Numbered from the stretch's first letter, positions 24,506 through 35,907 are shown. The stretch is DNA of 64,000 nucleotides from Aselliscus stoliczkanus (GCA_033961575.1 CM066740.1:16653501-16717500), one strand, 5' to 3'. Notes: generated by a model not told the origin, from the sequence alone. Translations and numbers: made by a program.

Positions 24506-24592
24506 TTTAAAATCTTTTTTAAATTATAAAAATAAAAATTCCAGTTGGGTTATCTGCAAGTGGATTAGTGTCTACTTAGAAGCCAAAGCCTT

Positions 24593-24680
24593 TATATCAT
24601 GTGATCTTTTTTTCCCCTTCACCTTCCCCCTTGCTCCCCGCCACTTCTAATCTTAACCAGATCCTATATCATGTGATCTT
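24593..24680. repeat. 56-base insert with 16-base direct repeats
   Basis: TATATCATGTGATCTT occurs at 24593-24608 and exactly again at 24665-24680. The 56 bases between them are pyrimidine-rich, beginning TTTTTCCCC. It looks like a very short insertion with target duplication, or a repair duplication with filler. Confidence 0.75.
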
Positions 24681-25510
24681 AGAATGATTAAGTTTGTGAA
24701 TAAAACAAAGAATCTGTGTTATTAATTCACTCTTACCAATAGGAAACTTTGCAAAATTATGATTTTTCAGCAGTGTTAGAAGAAAACAAGTAATATGCTG
24801 TCGCTAGAAATGAGAGTGAAATGAACACCCTGGAACTGATGAAATGGCTCTGTGAAGAAAAGGGCAGAGGGCACACGGCATAGGTTTTTCAAAGCAAGAA
24901 TCATCTGGGGGGATGTCAAAGGATGGGACACGAGGGTTCTGAAGAAGTTAATACACTAAGCTTTAGTGATGCTTATAAAAATTATCAGGGCAACAGTATA
25001 AATGAAATAAAACTGGACAAAAACCAGTTGTATTTATGGATAAGCGAAGGAGACTGCTAAAGAGCTGATTATGGAAACAGACTTAAAATATCAGGGTTAT
25101 CTAAGGGAAGATAAGGTTTCAGGAAGTATTAGACATAGGAAGTCAGCACTAAAATGAAAAACAGGTACACAGTATAATAAAATCAGTACCTTGCTGTTGA
25201 AAAACAGAGATACCAGCAAGGGTCTTTTTCACAGGTCCCATTATAACGTAACTGTTCAGTTATGATTTCCCTAAAACTTTAAATGTGTTAGGCTAAACTA
25301 AGAGTCATTTCCTTCTTTATTTAAAGTCAGCATAGAAAAGGCAAAAGTGGTCTAACTTTGGTGTACAGTAAGATTTCATTGTGTTGTGTTATTATTTGCT
25401 AAGGAAGCCTAAGGCATATCCACTAGGTTTTAAAATAGTAATATCTGAAAACACCTCTAAAAAAACAATTTTAAAAATAATTTAATAATCTTATGACTAA
25501 ACCAGTATAC

Positions 25511-25629
25511 CTTAGCAAGTGATTTCACAATAGGATTCTCCATAATCCCCTTGAGGAAAATTAGGTCTATTTCTTCTGCTCCTGTTGATGAGGGCAGCTC
25601 CGTGAGGTTATCCAACACTTGCTGCATTG
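25511..25629 (-). CDS. PALS2: PALS2 first coding exon (start codon, first L27 helix region)
   Basis: The acceptor reads TATCTCCGCAG on the minus strand and the exon opens with two bases (CA) before ATG at 25627. It codes 39 residues, starting MQQVLDNLTELPSSTG and ending NPIVKSLAK, and closes at 25511 before a GTATAC donor. This is the N-terminal L27 segment, which in this family heterodimerises with the L27 domains of partner scaffolds. The start is chosen because it matches the known PALS2 N-terminus and follows the acceptor by two bases, so the 5' UTR is mostly on upstream exons not identified here. L1-derived sequence begins roughly 35 bases upstream of the acceptor, so the branch point may lie in or beside repeat DNA. 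Confidence 0.93.
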
Positions 25630-25664
25630 CTGCGGAGATAAAATAAAAAGAAAAAAAGAAATTT

Positions 25665-27550
25665 GAAATTTTAATAGATCTATAAAAAGTAAATAGATTG
25701 AATAACCAAGAAAATTTCTCACGAACCCAGAACCAGATGGTTTCACTGGTGAATTCTATCAAACATTAAAGAATTAAAACCAATATTCACAAAGTATTGG
25801 GAACACTTCCCAACTACTCTATGCGATCCTGATGCCAAATGCAGACAAAGACATCAGAAGAAAATTACAGCCAATATCCTTTATAAATGAAGATGCAAAA
25901 ATCTTTAGTAAAAGGTTAGCAAACTGGGCCGGCCGAGTGGCGCATTGGTTAAGCGCTGGTTTTGGGATGCCAGCGGCCCCGGTTCGGATCCCACATAAGG
26001 GCCAGTGACACTGCCCTCTACAGCTAACAACAGCTCCACCTGGAGCTGGGCTGTGCAAGCCCCGGTGATGGTGTGGGCTGCAGCCCCTGCTGCAGTGGGC
26101 TGCCATAGGCTGCAGTGAGTGGCCCGCAGCCAGCGTGAGCGGCTGGCAGCCAAGCGTGAGCTGCCAATAGCTGCGATGAGCGACATCCAGAGGCCAGCGA
26201 CCCATCTGCCTCATCCGGGAAGAGCGCAATGACGATACCAACAGTGAAGCAACATCCTCCGCAACTAAACTGAAGAACAAGAAGACAGCAACTTGTCTGT
26301 TCCCCTTCCCCGATTCCCCAACGCTGTTCCCCTCCACCAATTCCCCAATAAAATCTTTAAAAAAAAAAAAAAAAAAGGTTAGCAAACTGAATCCAGCAGC
26401 ATATGAAAAGAATTGTACACAATGGCCAAGTACAATTTATCTGAGGAATATAAGAATGGCTCATCAACACTTGAAAATCTATCAATGTAATATACTGTAT
26501 TAACAGTACAAAAACAAACAAACAAAAACCACATGATATCTCAATAGGTACAAAGAAAGCATCTGACAAAATCTAATATCCTTTCATTATAAAAAACATG
26601 CAACAAAACAGGTAGAGAAGGGAAATCTCCTTAACCTGATGAAGGGCTTTTATGAGAAACTTCCATAGCTAATACCATACTTATGGTGAAAGACTGAATG
26701 CTTTCCAGATCAGGAACAAGGCAAGGATGTGTCCTTGTGCCACCTCTACTCAACACTGCACTGGAGGTTCTAGCTAAGGCAGTTAGGCAAGAAAAAGAAA
26801 TAAAAGGCTTCAAGATTGAACAGGAATAAGTAAAACTATCTCTTTTTGCAGATGACATGAACTTGTATATAGAAAATCCTAAGGAATATACAAATAAATT
26901 TATTAGAACTAATAAATTAGTTCAGCAAGGTTACAGGATACAAGATCAAAATGCAAACATCGATTGTATTTCTACACACTAGCAATGAACAACCTGAAAA
27001 TGAAATTAAGAAAATAATTCCTCTTACAACAGCATCAAAAACAGTAAATTAGAAATTAGAAATTAACCAAAGAAATGCAAGATTTGTACACTGAAACTAT
27101 AAAACATCATTGAAAGAAGACGTACATAAATAAAAAGATATCCCATATTCACGGTGATATTCACCAAATTTATCCATAGATTTAATGCAATCCCTATTAA
27201 AATCTTAGCTACCCCTCCCCGCCACTTTTGCAGAAATTGACAAGCTGATTCTAAAATTCGTGAGAAATGCAGAGGAGCCAGGATAGCCAAACAATCTCCA
27301 AAAGAAACAAAGCTGGAAAACCCCACTTCATTTCAAAAGTAACTAAAAAGTGAGTTATCAAGACTGTGTGCTATTTGCATAAAGATATATGTCTAACTAA
27401 AATTATATGAGAAATAGATCCATAAATTTATGATCAACTGATATTCAACAAAGGTGACAAGACAATTCAATGGAGGCAAGAATAGTCTTTTCAGCAAATG
27501 GTACTGAGACAACAGGATATACACATGCAAGAGAGTGAAGCCCGACCCCC
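25665..27550 (+). repeat. L1 ORF2 fragment next to PALS2 first coding exon
   Basis: Sense L1 ORF2 from the reverse-transcriptase region: CAGAACCAGATGGTTTCACT near 25727, GATGCCAAATGCAGACAAAG near 25830, then after a nested SINE GTTAGCAAACTGAATCCAGC near 26376 and ACACACTAGCAATGAAC near 26972. It is antisense to PALS2. It contains the long SINE at 25927-26373. Confidence 0.82.
25927..26373 (+). repeat. Long-form bat SINE, copy 3
   Basis: The head GGCCGGCCGAGTGGCGCATT, body and tail are very close to copy 2 at 14802, ending CCCCAATAAAATCTTT and poly-A. The 16-base target duplication AAAGGTTAGCAAACTG is at 25911-25926 and 26374-26389. The L1 ORF2 text continues across it, so it is younger than that L1. 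Confidence 0.95.
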
Positions 27551-27639
27551 ACTTCATCCAATTTCATAGTCTTAATTTTATTAGTTTTATCTCCTCTTGA
27601 TATTTCTTTAGACTAAGTCTACTAACACTGCAGTTGTTT

Positions 27640-27852
27640 GTTTTATATTCATCATCTATTTTTATTAAAACATAAACATTGTTAAAAGTCAGATTGTACT
27701 AAGTGGCTTATAATGATATATAGCAGTTCTCTGTTCCATAGTTTTTTTGTACATTCATTTTCTATTTTTATTAAAATAAAACATGGTTAAAGTCAGGTTA
27801 TATTAAGTGGCTTATAATGAAATACTCATATAGCAGTTCTCTGTTCTACACT
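27640..27852. repeat. Tandem duplication, about 108-base unit
   Basis: The unit from ATTCATCATCTATTTTTATT to AGCAGTTCTCTGTTCCA is followed by a second unit from ATTCATTTTCTATTTTTATT to AGCAGTTCTCTGTTCTA, sharing TAAGTGGCTTATAATGA in the middle. Differences include small indels, so the duplication is not recent. Confidence 0.85.
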
Positions 27853-28559
27853 TTCTGCCCCTCTCCCAACTTATCCTACTGTCCAGAAGTAACTACTTTG
27901 AATTTGTTAAGTTCCTTTAATCATGTCTGTATTTCTGAATGTATGTTATTGTTGCTACTTTTTGATTTACCCATTTTAGATATATTTATTTCTTGTTTGA
28001 ATACTAGAGGGTTAAGCTTTTACCTTCCCCTATCTCCACACTGGCAATTTTTATAAAAATCAACAGTTACTGCTTTTCATATGGGACTCCTACAAGTTAG
28101 TGTCCAAACCTTCCAACAAACTTTTCACAGTTCTATCAGTAATTGTTCCAAATGCTCAAATAATTTTTTAATACTCTATCAGATTTATTCCCTGACTTCT
28201 ACCACTGAACTGTCTCCCAAAGTATTCTTTTCTTGTACATTAAAACTACATACGTTCATCACTATTTAAGTCTCCTACTCAGTATATGTAAATGAGTGAC
28301 ATTTTGGAAGTAAAGAGGTGAACAGAAGAAAAATGTATCCTTTAAAACAAGAAGGTAAACTGGTATTGGGCTAAGATGAAGAAAGGATACAAAAGGAAAC
28401 AAAGAATATAAACAAAGGCTATTTCATAATTTTGCCTGAGGTTCAATGTGTACCTTTAAGTAGGTAGAAAACAATGCAATCAATTATTTTTAGAAGTATT
28501 TTCACCTGTGGCTCTAAATTTACTTAGCTCTACTTCTCATAATTACTGTTTTCTTTCCT

Positions 28560-29020
28560 TTGACATTCTGTATTTGCCTTTATTTTTATTTTTAACTTTT
28601 ATTATAGAAAATTTAAAACATACACAATAGGAGACAAAATAATACAATGAACCCAATAATTATCAGCTCCAACAATGAGCAACTCATAGGAATCTTGTTT
28701 CGTACCCCTATATACTTCTTATCTTAGGTAACTTTGAAGCAAATCCCAGATGTATTTCAGTGTATATGGCTAAAGGATTAGGACTCTTCTAAAACAACGT
28801 AACCGGGCCAACACAGTGGCGTGGTGGTTAAGTGCTGGCTTTGGAAGCCAGCGGCCCTGGTTCAGGTCCCACATGTGAGGGCCAGTGACACTGTCCTCAA
28901 AAAAAATAAATAAAAAATAAAACAACGTAACCAAAATACTGTTAGCACACTTAACACAGTAACAATAATTCCTTGATATCATCAAATATCTAGCTGGTGT
29001 TCATATTTCCATATTTACTT
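28560..29020. repeat. Old interspersed repeat of uncertain family, split by a SINE
   Basis: GCAAATCCCAGATGTATTTC and ACAATAATTCCTTGATATCA belong to a widespread mammalian repeat pattern that I associate with old L1, but I cannot place it. The SINE at 28805 splits it. Confidence 0.4.
28805..28918 (+). repeat. Short-form bat SINE, copy 5
   Basis: The head GGGCCAACACAGTGGCGTGG ends at ACACTGTCCTC followed by an AAAT-type tail. A perfect 14-base target duplication AAAACAACGTAACC lies at 28791-28804 and 28919-28932. Confidence 0.94.
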
Positions 29021-29024
29021 TTTA

Positions 29025-30640
29025 AAACAAATTAACTTTATTAAGATACCACGTCAGTCTTTACATTGATTTGTTTATAAAAAATATCAGTTTGAAATAC
29101 ATTATTGAAAGTGAGTACACACAATAAATAGAAAATAGGGATGTATGGTGCTAGAGACATATTAACTAACTTGTCTTCATCTGTTGCCCATTGGTGTAGA
29201 CACAATTTGATGTACAATCAGCTCTACTGAGAACCTGGAGAGGGTTGCAAGCTATAAGAAAAGTAGCTTAAAGCTCTGGACCACTCGCCAAAAAACAAAC
29301 AAACAAAGAAAAAATCCACTGTTTATCAGGGAGCTAAACGCACTATAGTATTGAGTTATCTACCACTACCCACAAGGACAATTTAAAAATAATAAAAGTG
29401 CCAGGGAATCTTTATTAACAGTATTTTTAAGTCAAAGTTTTACTGTAAGTATCTGGTGATTACTCAAATATCTTAACTCATGAGGCAGGTCCAATGACAA
29501 AAAGTTACCAAAAGTCTGAATTTAATAACTTAAACATGATGTGGTTAATATAATACATACTGGGAATCTCAACTAATTTCTATCAGGTAAGGTGATAACC
29601 AAAAGTTTTAAATTTACAGTTTCAGTTTCTGCTCAAAAAGGTGATGTCAATATTCTAGAAATAGTGGTGACATCCAATAATTGTAAATATTATACTGTAC
29701 ACATTACTTTGAATTATACTTGACTGAATTCTATGTACACATGGTTCCATATTCCAAGTGCAAATATTCCACAGTGAAGGTTTACAATCAAAGCTAGATT
29801 GAACAAATGCTTTCTGACTCCTGAAAGCAAATGACAAAGGCACATTCTAAAGGTGAATAAACTGAAGTTACATGTAGGTGACCATTCCCAGTTCCTTTTT
29901 CCCTTAACATGTGATGACCTGATGAAGCATTAATTCCTGAGGTAGAGGTTTCTGGACCATACATACAGCATGCATACTCTTCTTTCAATGACAGCTACCA
30001 TTTGCTTTACAACTTCATCGAAAAATAATGTGGCAAGCTGAGAGTGTAGAAGTGAGAGAAATTCAAAAGAAATTGAAAAATCCAAGGTACTAGTTCTTGA
30101 GTAACCAGGAAGACCTGGGCTAAAACGCCAAACAGTCTCCAAATGATTGAAAAGCTTCCCATGGATACAGGATGCCTTTACCAAGTATGGTCTCACCATG
30201 GTTACTACTGAGGACTAGCACTCCAAGACAGATGGAAACCCAATTTCTAATTGTGTTTTGCAGTATCCCGATCTCTTTGATATTATATCTGCACTAAGGA
30301 ATAAATTGCTTGTTCTCCTCTATTCCTGGTACGACAGCATACATTTCCTGGCTAGGGTATCCTATAATTCTCTCTGAATACTCTTCTTTTGTTTATTAAA
30401 GGTGCAGCAATTTTGAAGAAAGTTCTCGCATGTGTCTCCTTAGGCAAAGCTGAGGTGTGTGGTGGACGAGTCCTGCTCACCTGTGAACCACGGGGAGTTG
30501 ATGCCTGGCGTTCTGCACAGGCCCCTGCACCGGAATGGGGCCTTCCGCTGCCCGCCGACTCTGGACGACATCCCCAGACCGAGACCACCTTTCTCAGGGC
30601 TCTGTGACCAGCTGAGCTGCTATGATCATCTCCTGTACTA
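29025..30640 (-). pseudogene. COQ10B: COQ10B processed pseudogene
   Basis: Minus-strand translation gives degenerate COQ10B, the mitochondrial START-domain coenzyme Q-binding protein. From 5' to 3': [10 protein letters not shown] then GCRPESA near 30560-30620, [15 protein letters not shown] near 30380-30420, [19 protein letters not shown] near 30110-30180, [20 protein letters not shown] and [19 protein letters not shown] near 30000-30090. No introns remain, and stops and frameshifts separate the blocks (for example between 30200 and 30352). After the coding end near 29915 about 900 bases look like 3' UTR, with an AATAAA on the minus strand at 29035-29040; the 3' limit is inferred from that signal. 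The target protein is about 240 residues and the match covers nearly all of it. Confidence 0.92.
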
Positions 30641-30792
30641 AATAAAGGTTTTTAAAAGATGTATGTTCCATATTGGTTCTTAAGGTGCTTAAACTTTTAT
30701 AATTGTGCTGAATTAATTAAATGGGAAGAAAAGTGGTGGAGATTGTGAAATATACCCTTGGTTATCCTTAAAATCTTCATTACGTTGTTTGA

Positions 30793-31296
30793 TTTTTTTT
30801 TTTTTAAGATTTTATTGGCGAATTGGGGAAGGGGAACAGCCAAGTTGTCCTTCAATCTTAGTTGTGGAGGGCGCAGCTAGCTCAGCTCCATGTCCAGTCA
30901 CCAGCTGGCCGCCCGTGGGCAGCTTGCAGCCGCTCAGCTCAAGGCGCCGTGTTCAATCTTAGTTGCGCGTGGACATAGCCACCATCCCATGCGGGAGTTG
31001 AACCGGAAACCTTGTTGCTAAGAGCTCACACTCTAACCACTGAGCAATCCAGCCGCCTGTAAGCCGCTCAGGGCAGCTCAGCTCAAGGTGCTGTGTACCA
31101 CCTTATTTGCAGCTGTGCATAGCCCACCATCCCAGACGGAAGGCAAATCGGCAACCTTGTTGTTAGGAGCCTGTGCTCTCACCAGCTGAGCCATCCTGCC
31201 ACCTGTTGACAGCTCACTGGCCCATGTGGGAATCGAACCGGCAACCCTGTTGCTCAGAGCTCGCGCTCTTAACCAACTAAGCCATTCGGCCAGCCC
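30793..31296 (-). repeat. Three-module bat SINE
   Basis: Reverse reading starts GGGCTGGCCGAATGGCTTAG and shows three tRNA-like heads in a row, with A-box-like texts at the start, near 31190-31204 (GGATGGCTCAGCTGG) and near 31040-31060 (GGATTGCTCAGTGG). B-box-like texts GGTTCGATTCCC (31228-31239) and GGTTCAACTCCC (30993-31004) flank a decayed middle one. It ends CTGTTCCCCTTCCCCAATTC, AATAAAATCTT and poly-A (T13 at 30793-30805), the same tail as the long form. Confidence 0.9.
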
Positions 31297-31439
31297 TGTT
31301 TGTTTCTTTATTATATGAAATTTAATTAAAAATTGGTAAGTCTGTCAGTATCCCATGTCCTGGAAAGGGAATATTGAATATAATCAAGTTGCCAAACATT
31401 CCCAAGCTAGTCTGTACATTTAATAGAGCTCTAATACAA

Positions 31440-32960
31440 ATACAATAGGCCCCCACAGAGCCATGTTTTCAGGCCAGGTCTGGCTTGGTCTTCCCTGACA
31501 AGGAAATGGCCAAAGAACTCCAGGAAACTTGGGGTCCTGTGGCAGGGTGAGGGCATAAAAGAGGAAGTTCTGCACAGGCTGGGGAGACCATGGCACCCGG
31601 CAGTACCTGGCTGCCCACGGGGAATGTTGTGCTAGTGAAGGTTAACAGCAACCTGGAATTTGTGCTGCTATTTATTTTTGTGACAAAGCACATTATGTGC
31701 TTTTCAATGAAATCTTGAAGGAGACCTCCTGTCCCCATGGGACACATGCCCTCAAAGACTTGAAAGAGGAGACAGATACTCATGTGACTATTCAGGCTTC
31801 AGTATGTCAAGTATGAACCCCAGCTCCTTGCGGAGGATGATGCAAGACTACTACAGCTGAAAGCCCAGGGAAACCAGAGTTGCTACAACCTTCTGTATAG
31901 GATGAGAGCTCTGGGTGCCACCCAGGCCTCTACGATCCCATTTCAGGCTGAAGACCTGCATCCCCAGTCCTTAACAGACAAGAACTTCTGCTCCTACCTG
32001 CTAGATTTTCGAAACACTACTATTGCTTGTAAGGGTGTGTGCAGAGCCCTCACTGACCCCGCTGGCTGGCTCAGACAGCCCGCTGAGGAACACGGGTCTG
32101 CGGCCAGAGAGGGCACGTGCGCTATCAGGAGGCACTGACTGGGCTGGCCACCGTGGTCAGAGCACAAGGTGGGAGCTCTCAGAGACAATGCCAGTCAGCA
32201 GCCAAAGACTAACCCAGTCTCCTGAAGTCTCCCCAACAACCTTCAGGTAACATACTTCCCCTCCAGGCAAAAGAGCAAACTTACCAAGCACTTCCTCAAC
32301 TCGAAGAGCTTTAAGGACAACTGCTGACACACTGCAGAGTAAGTACCCTGTGATGGAGCTTAAGGACTCCCACTGAAGACTGAGCCAGACAGATTGCAGT
32401 TGGCTTGCCTTGCAGCCCCCTGGGCACCTGGCTCAGTAGGTCCAGGCTGTACCGAAGCCCTACTGAGTCCAGAACTGCTAGAACTCACCCTATAGGATCA
32501 TTCCCCAGCCCTATCATAGGGACAGTTTCAGAAAATCTGCTAAGATTTTATTTCCCCCTGGTAGCACTTTTTTGGAGTTGAATTCAGATATTATTCTTAA
32601 ATGTTCTTGTCAATGCTTCTTTAAAAATCCTCATTTGGTTTTGGTCATAGTTCACCTGCCCTGCTCCCGACTATTTAATCCCAAAGGTGATAGTTGGGGT
32701 AAGGAGACTTCCATATCTTCTCCTTTGTACATGGTTGAAGGGGAATTGTTTGGGTTTGGGGCATCTCCGAGTTGATTGGTGGGAAAGACAGAGGAGCTGG
32801 TGGGGAGGCTGGGGGAAGTGCAGAACCCTGACCCTGGTGTCCCAGTTAAACTAGGACCTTAAAACATTAACACAACTTCCCTGCCATGCAAGGATCTGCC
32901 CTAACACTTTCATTCCTTACTCTGCTGTGAATAAAATGAATAATGTTCTGACACCTGGCA
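31440..32960 (+). pseudogene. Unidentified retrocopy-like segment
   Basis: This stretch is GC-richer than its surroundings and is not a repeat I know. It has interrupted coding-like pieces on the plus strand: NVVLVKVNSNLEFVLLF near 31618-31670, LLQLKAQGNQSCYNLLYRM near 31847-31903, SLTDKNFCSYLLDFRN near 31968-32015, then frameshifts and stops. A possible polyadenylation signal (GAATAAAATGAATAA) lies at 32930. The pattern of short same-strand frames followed by a long non-coding part and an AATAAA suggests a decayed processed pseudogene. I do not recognise the parent gene. Confidence 0.45.
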
Positions 32961-33489
32961 TAATCTCATTCCCCCTCTTTTATTGGGACAGTATGAAGGT
33001 CCCCCTAACCAGTCAATTCACTGGTCTGACTTTATAAATTAGTTATCTAATAACATGAACTATTAAAAAAATACAATAATTCTTTTTAACTAAATTATAT
33101 TAAACACGTGAAAAAAACAAAGAAAAGATATAAGAAATGAGGGAGAATTAACCATATAGAATATTAAAACATGAATTAAATCTGCAACAATTACTCAGAC
33201 ACGGATAACCACAAGGCAACTGCAGTGTACGTACAAGCTTAATACATGAAATAGGAAGATCTCGGTAGTGAGAACCCTGCAAAGTTGGGTAGGAGCCAGA
33301 GAAGCAGGGAAGTGTCCCGATTTACTCAGAGATTCTGGGAAGAAAGGAAAGTCCCCAAAACTCGAAGGTAAATTTTTAGCAAGGTCCACTCCCCCATTAT
33401 AATCACTAGAGAATGGACGCTTTAATTAGAAGCCAGATTCAATGATATATAAATCAGATTCTTATTTGAGCTAGAGAAAAATTACTGTA

Positions 33490-35520
33490 TTTAATCTAGA
33501 TAGGTCAGTTACAAATGTGAACAAATCAAGAAATCACAAAACATAAAAAGGAGCAGGATGAATGTGACTAACCAAATTCAACAGCCAGAAGCATTAACTG
33601 CTAAAGAAACAGAATTACTTGAGGGTCAGGTGGGGAGAGAAAAGAAAGAACGCAAGAGATTAAAAAGAAAAGATTAAATTATAATGTGCAGGAAGATCAA
33701 ACTGAAGAATTCTCCCACTAGAAAAGGGCAATGAGAGGGAAATTATGAGAAAACGGCTGTGGATCATGAAAAAACAAAATTTACATGGTAATGGGAAATT
33801 CAGCAACTGAAAAAAACAAAACAAAAAAAAGAAAACCCAGAATAAAAGGGAAAGCAGAAACCAATCCAAAAAAAATAAAAAAACCAAATCATAGATTTGA
33901 TCAATAAGCTAGCTTTTTTCAAAAGAAATATTTGGCTAGACTGATTAAGAAATGAGAAGACACAGGTCACATTAGGAATGCAATGAGAAAATACTGCAGG
34001 CATAAAGAAGATTTTAAAAGGAAATACAATGATCAACTTTATTTTAAAATCCAGCCCAATAGAGATTTTCTAAGAAAATGTCAATTATTGAAGTTTAGGA
34101 GAAAGAGGTAAACATGGAAATAGTTCATGATAGAAGAAATTGAAAAGGTTTTCAAAGATCTACCCTTTTATAAAGACATTAGTCCTGGACAAATTTAAGA
34201 ATATATTCTATCAAACCTTCAAGAAAGATAATTCATGTTTTTAAAATAAAACATAAAAAAGCCCAAAAGCTTTCCAACTTCTATGTGAATTTCAAAATTC
34301 AATTTAAAAAGAAAATTATATACCAAACTCACTTATGAGCATATATGCAAATATCTTAAACACACTGGCAAACTGAATTTAACAATGTCTTTAAAAATAG
34401 CAATGAATAGCCAAGCAGTTTATCCTAGTAATTAAAGATGGTTTAACATAAAGAAATATATAATGTAATTTATTTTCACAATATAAGAAAAACCCTCCAC
34501 AATCATCTCAATGCTTCACATAAACCAAATAAAATTCAATCCATAGTAAGAATAGAAGAAAATCAGTCATTTTGTACCAGAATCTATCTGAAGTATCACA
34601 GTTAATGGAATGTTAGAAGCTTACCATAAAGTCAGGGACAAGATAAGAATGCCCACTAAGATCACTACTTTTCAAACATATATTGACAGTTTTAATCAAT
34701 CAGTAGTAAGACATAACATTTTTAAAAACTAGAGATGACTATCTACTTAGAAAAGTCTCAGTTGAAAAATTATTACAGTTTCAAGAGTTTGGTGACTAAA
34801 TATAAGCAATATAGAAAAATCAAGTTTTCCCTAAATAAGAGTAATAACCAATCAGAAAACATCATTGGGGGAAAAAGAGATCCCATTCACAATAGCAACA
34901 AAATCTACAAATAAGAAATAAGGCTAAAATAAAAATTTTCAGACAGATATGAGGAAATTTATAAAATATACCAAAGGATATTTAAAAATATAAATGTAGT
35001 GATCACGTTCTGAGATAAGACGATTTAACACCATAAAAATGTCAATTCTCTCTTTAAAAAAAAAATTGAATAAATCCTAATAGGAATCTCAACAGGATTT
35101 TTTGGTAAAGTTATTCTAAAGTTATGTGAAAGAGAAACTATGTAAGACTAGCCAATATATTTGGTAAAAAAGCATAAATGTAAAGGAGGTACTTATACTA
35201 TAACAGACAAAAACACTATAAATTAAAATGGTGCAACACTGGCACAGCAACAGACAAATCTTAAAACAGTAACTAAATAGGATTTAATATATGCTAAAGG
35301 TTACATTTCAAATCAGGGGCGGTAAGGTTCAACTAAATATGGTAGATTTGAATTTATGTTCTTTCCTTTCAGAATCTCTATTAAAACAGCAGCAAAGTAT
35401 TAATAAAGACGAAAAAATACAAGAATAAGGAGAATGGCTAAAGAGAAAAAAATGGACAAAAAAATAGCAAAAATATTCAAAAGTCAAAGTAATAGGAAGA
35501 GAAACTAAGAGCATAATCTA
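33490..35520 (+). repeat. L1 ORF2 fragment
   Basis: Degenerate sense L1 ORF2: reading near 33900 gives LAFFKRNIWLD, and near 34180 GACAAATTTAAGAATATATT and TCTATCAAACCTTCAAGAAA correspond to the reverse-transcriptase entry region. It is A-rich with many stops. The 3' limit is uncertain. Confidence 0.65.
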
Positions 35521-35559
35521 CTGCAAAGGAAGCAGTAGATTCTACCTGCTAAAATATTT

Positions 35560-35800
35560 GTGGAATCCAACAATTTCTTTCCATCACTCCTTTCACGAGT
35601 CCTAACCAAAACCATTTCTTGCCCAGGCGACCACAAAAGCCTCATACGCGCATGCACACAGACACAATTATTTAAATACAAATTGATGGCCTATAAGCCT
35701 TTCAATACATTGCTAGATTCTATCTGTACCACCCTCTGTAGCTTTAGTCATATCTGTCTTTCCCCTGGCCTGATGCAAGGTCCTCTTACCACTTATTACC
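35560..35800 (+). repeat. Possible L2 fragment
   Basis: GAATCCAACAATTTCTTTCC and the following pyrimidine-rich text resemble the L2 3' region in sense direction. The match is weak. Confidence 0.35.
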
Positions 35801-35907
35801 AATAAATGCACAAAAACCTTTGGGTACTTAATTCATATATATCCTTCAAAAGCAGAATATCTATGTCCCTGGCTGCCTTGATTAGGCTGAAGTCTCCAAA
35901 TATACTA

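Larger units (their letters stand above)
13158..25510 (-). other. PALS2 intron between coding exons 1 and 2
   Basis: This 12.4-kb intron contains a short SINE (13408), a long SINE (14802), a MIR (15340), L1 ORF2 (17440-20330) with a nested mariner, antisense L1 (20340-21640), Tigger1 (21644-23973) with nested inserts and an L1 3' fragment (24385-24505). The intervals 13560-14790, 15490-17430 and 24690-25500 show no recognisable feature. Confidence 0.85.
8098..25629 (-). other. PALS2: PALS2 (MPP6) gene, 5' coding half
   Basis: Four minus-strand exons join in frame without a stop to give residues 1-216 of PALS2/MPP6 (whole protein about 540 residues). The family is the p55/MPP MAGUK group: membrane-associated scaffolds at lateral junctions that bind Lin-7 and other L27 partners and the C-terminal tails of transmembrane proteins. 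Order seen: L27 region (about residues 1-107), then PDZ (about 125-210). The SH3, hook and guanylate-kinase part is missing from 1-8097, so those exons must lie left of the window. All four exons have GT donors and AG acceptors, all junctions are phase 0, and every exon length is a multiple of three in its coding part. The paralogues MPP2 and MPP5 were considered; the L27 wording and the PDZ wording fit PALS2 best, from memory of the family rather than from a search. Confidence 0.93.

Noticed and set aside
30440..30600. Candidate CpG island or PALS2 promoter
   Set aside because: The CpG content comes from the COQ10B retrocopy's 5' coding part; too short and not accompanied by other promoter signs.
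30389..30641. Plus-strand open frames in the GC-rich 5' part of the COQ10B copy
   Set aside because: They are antisense shadows of the COQ10B pseudogene.
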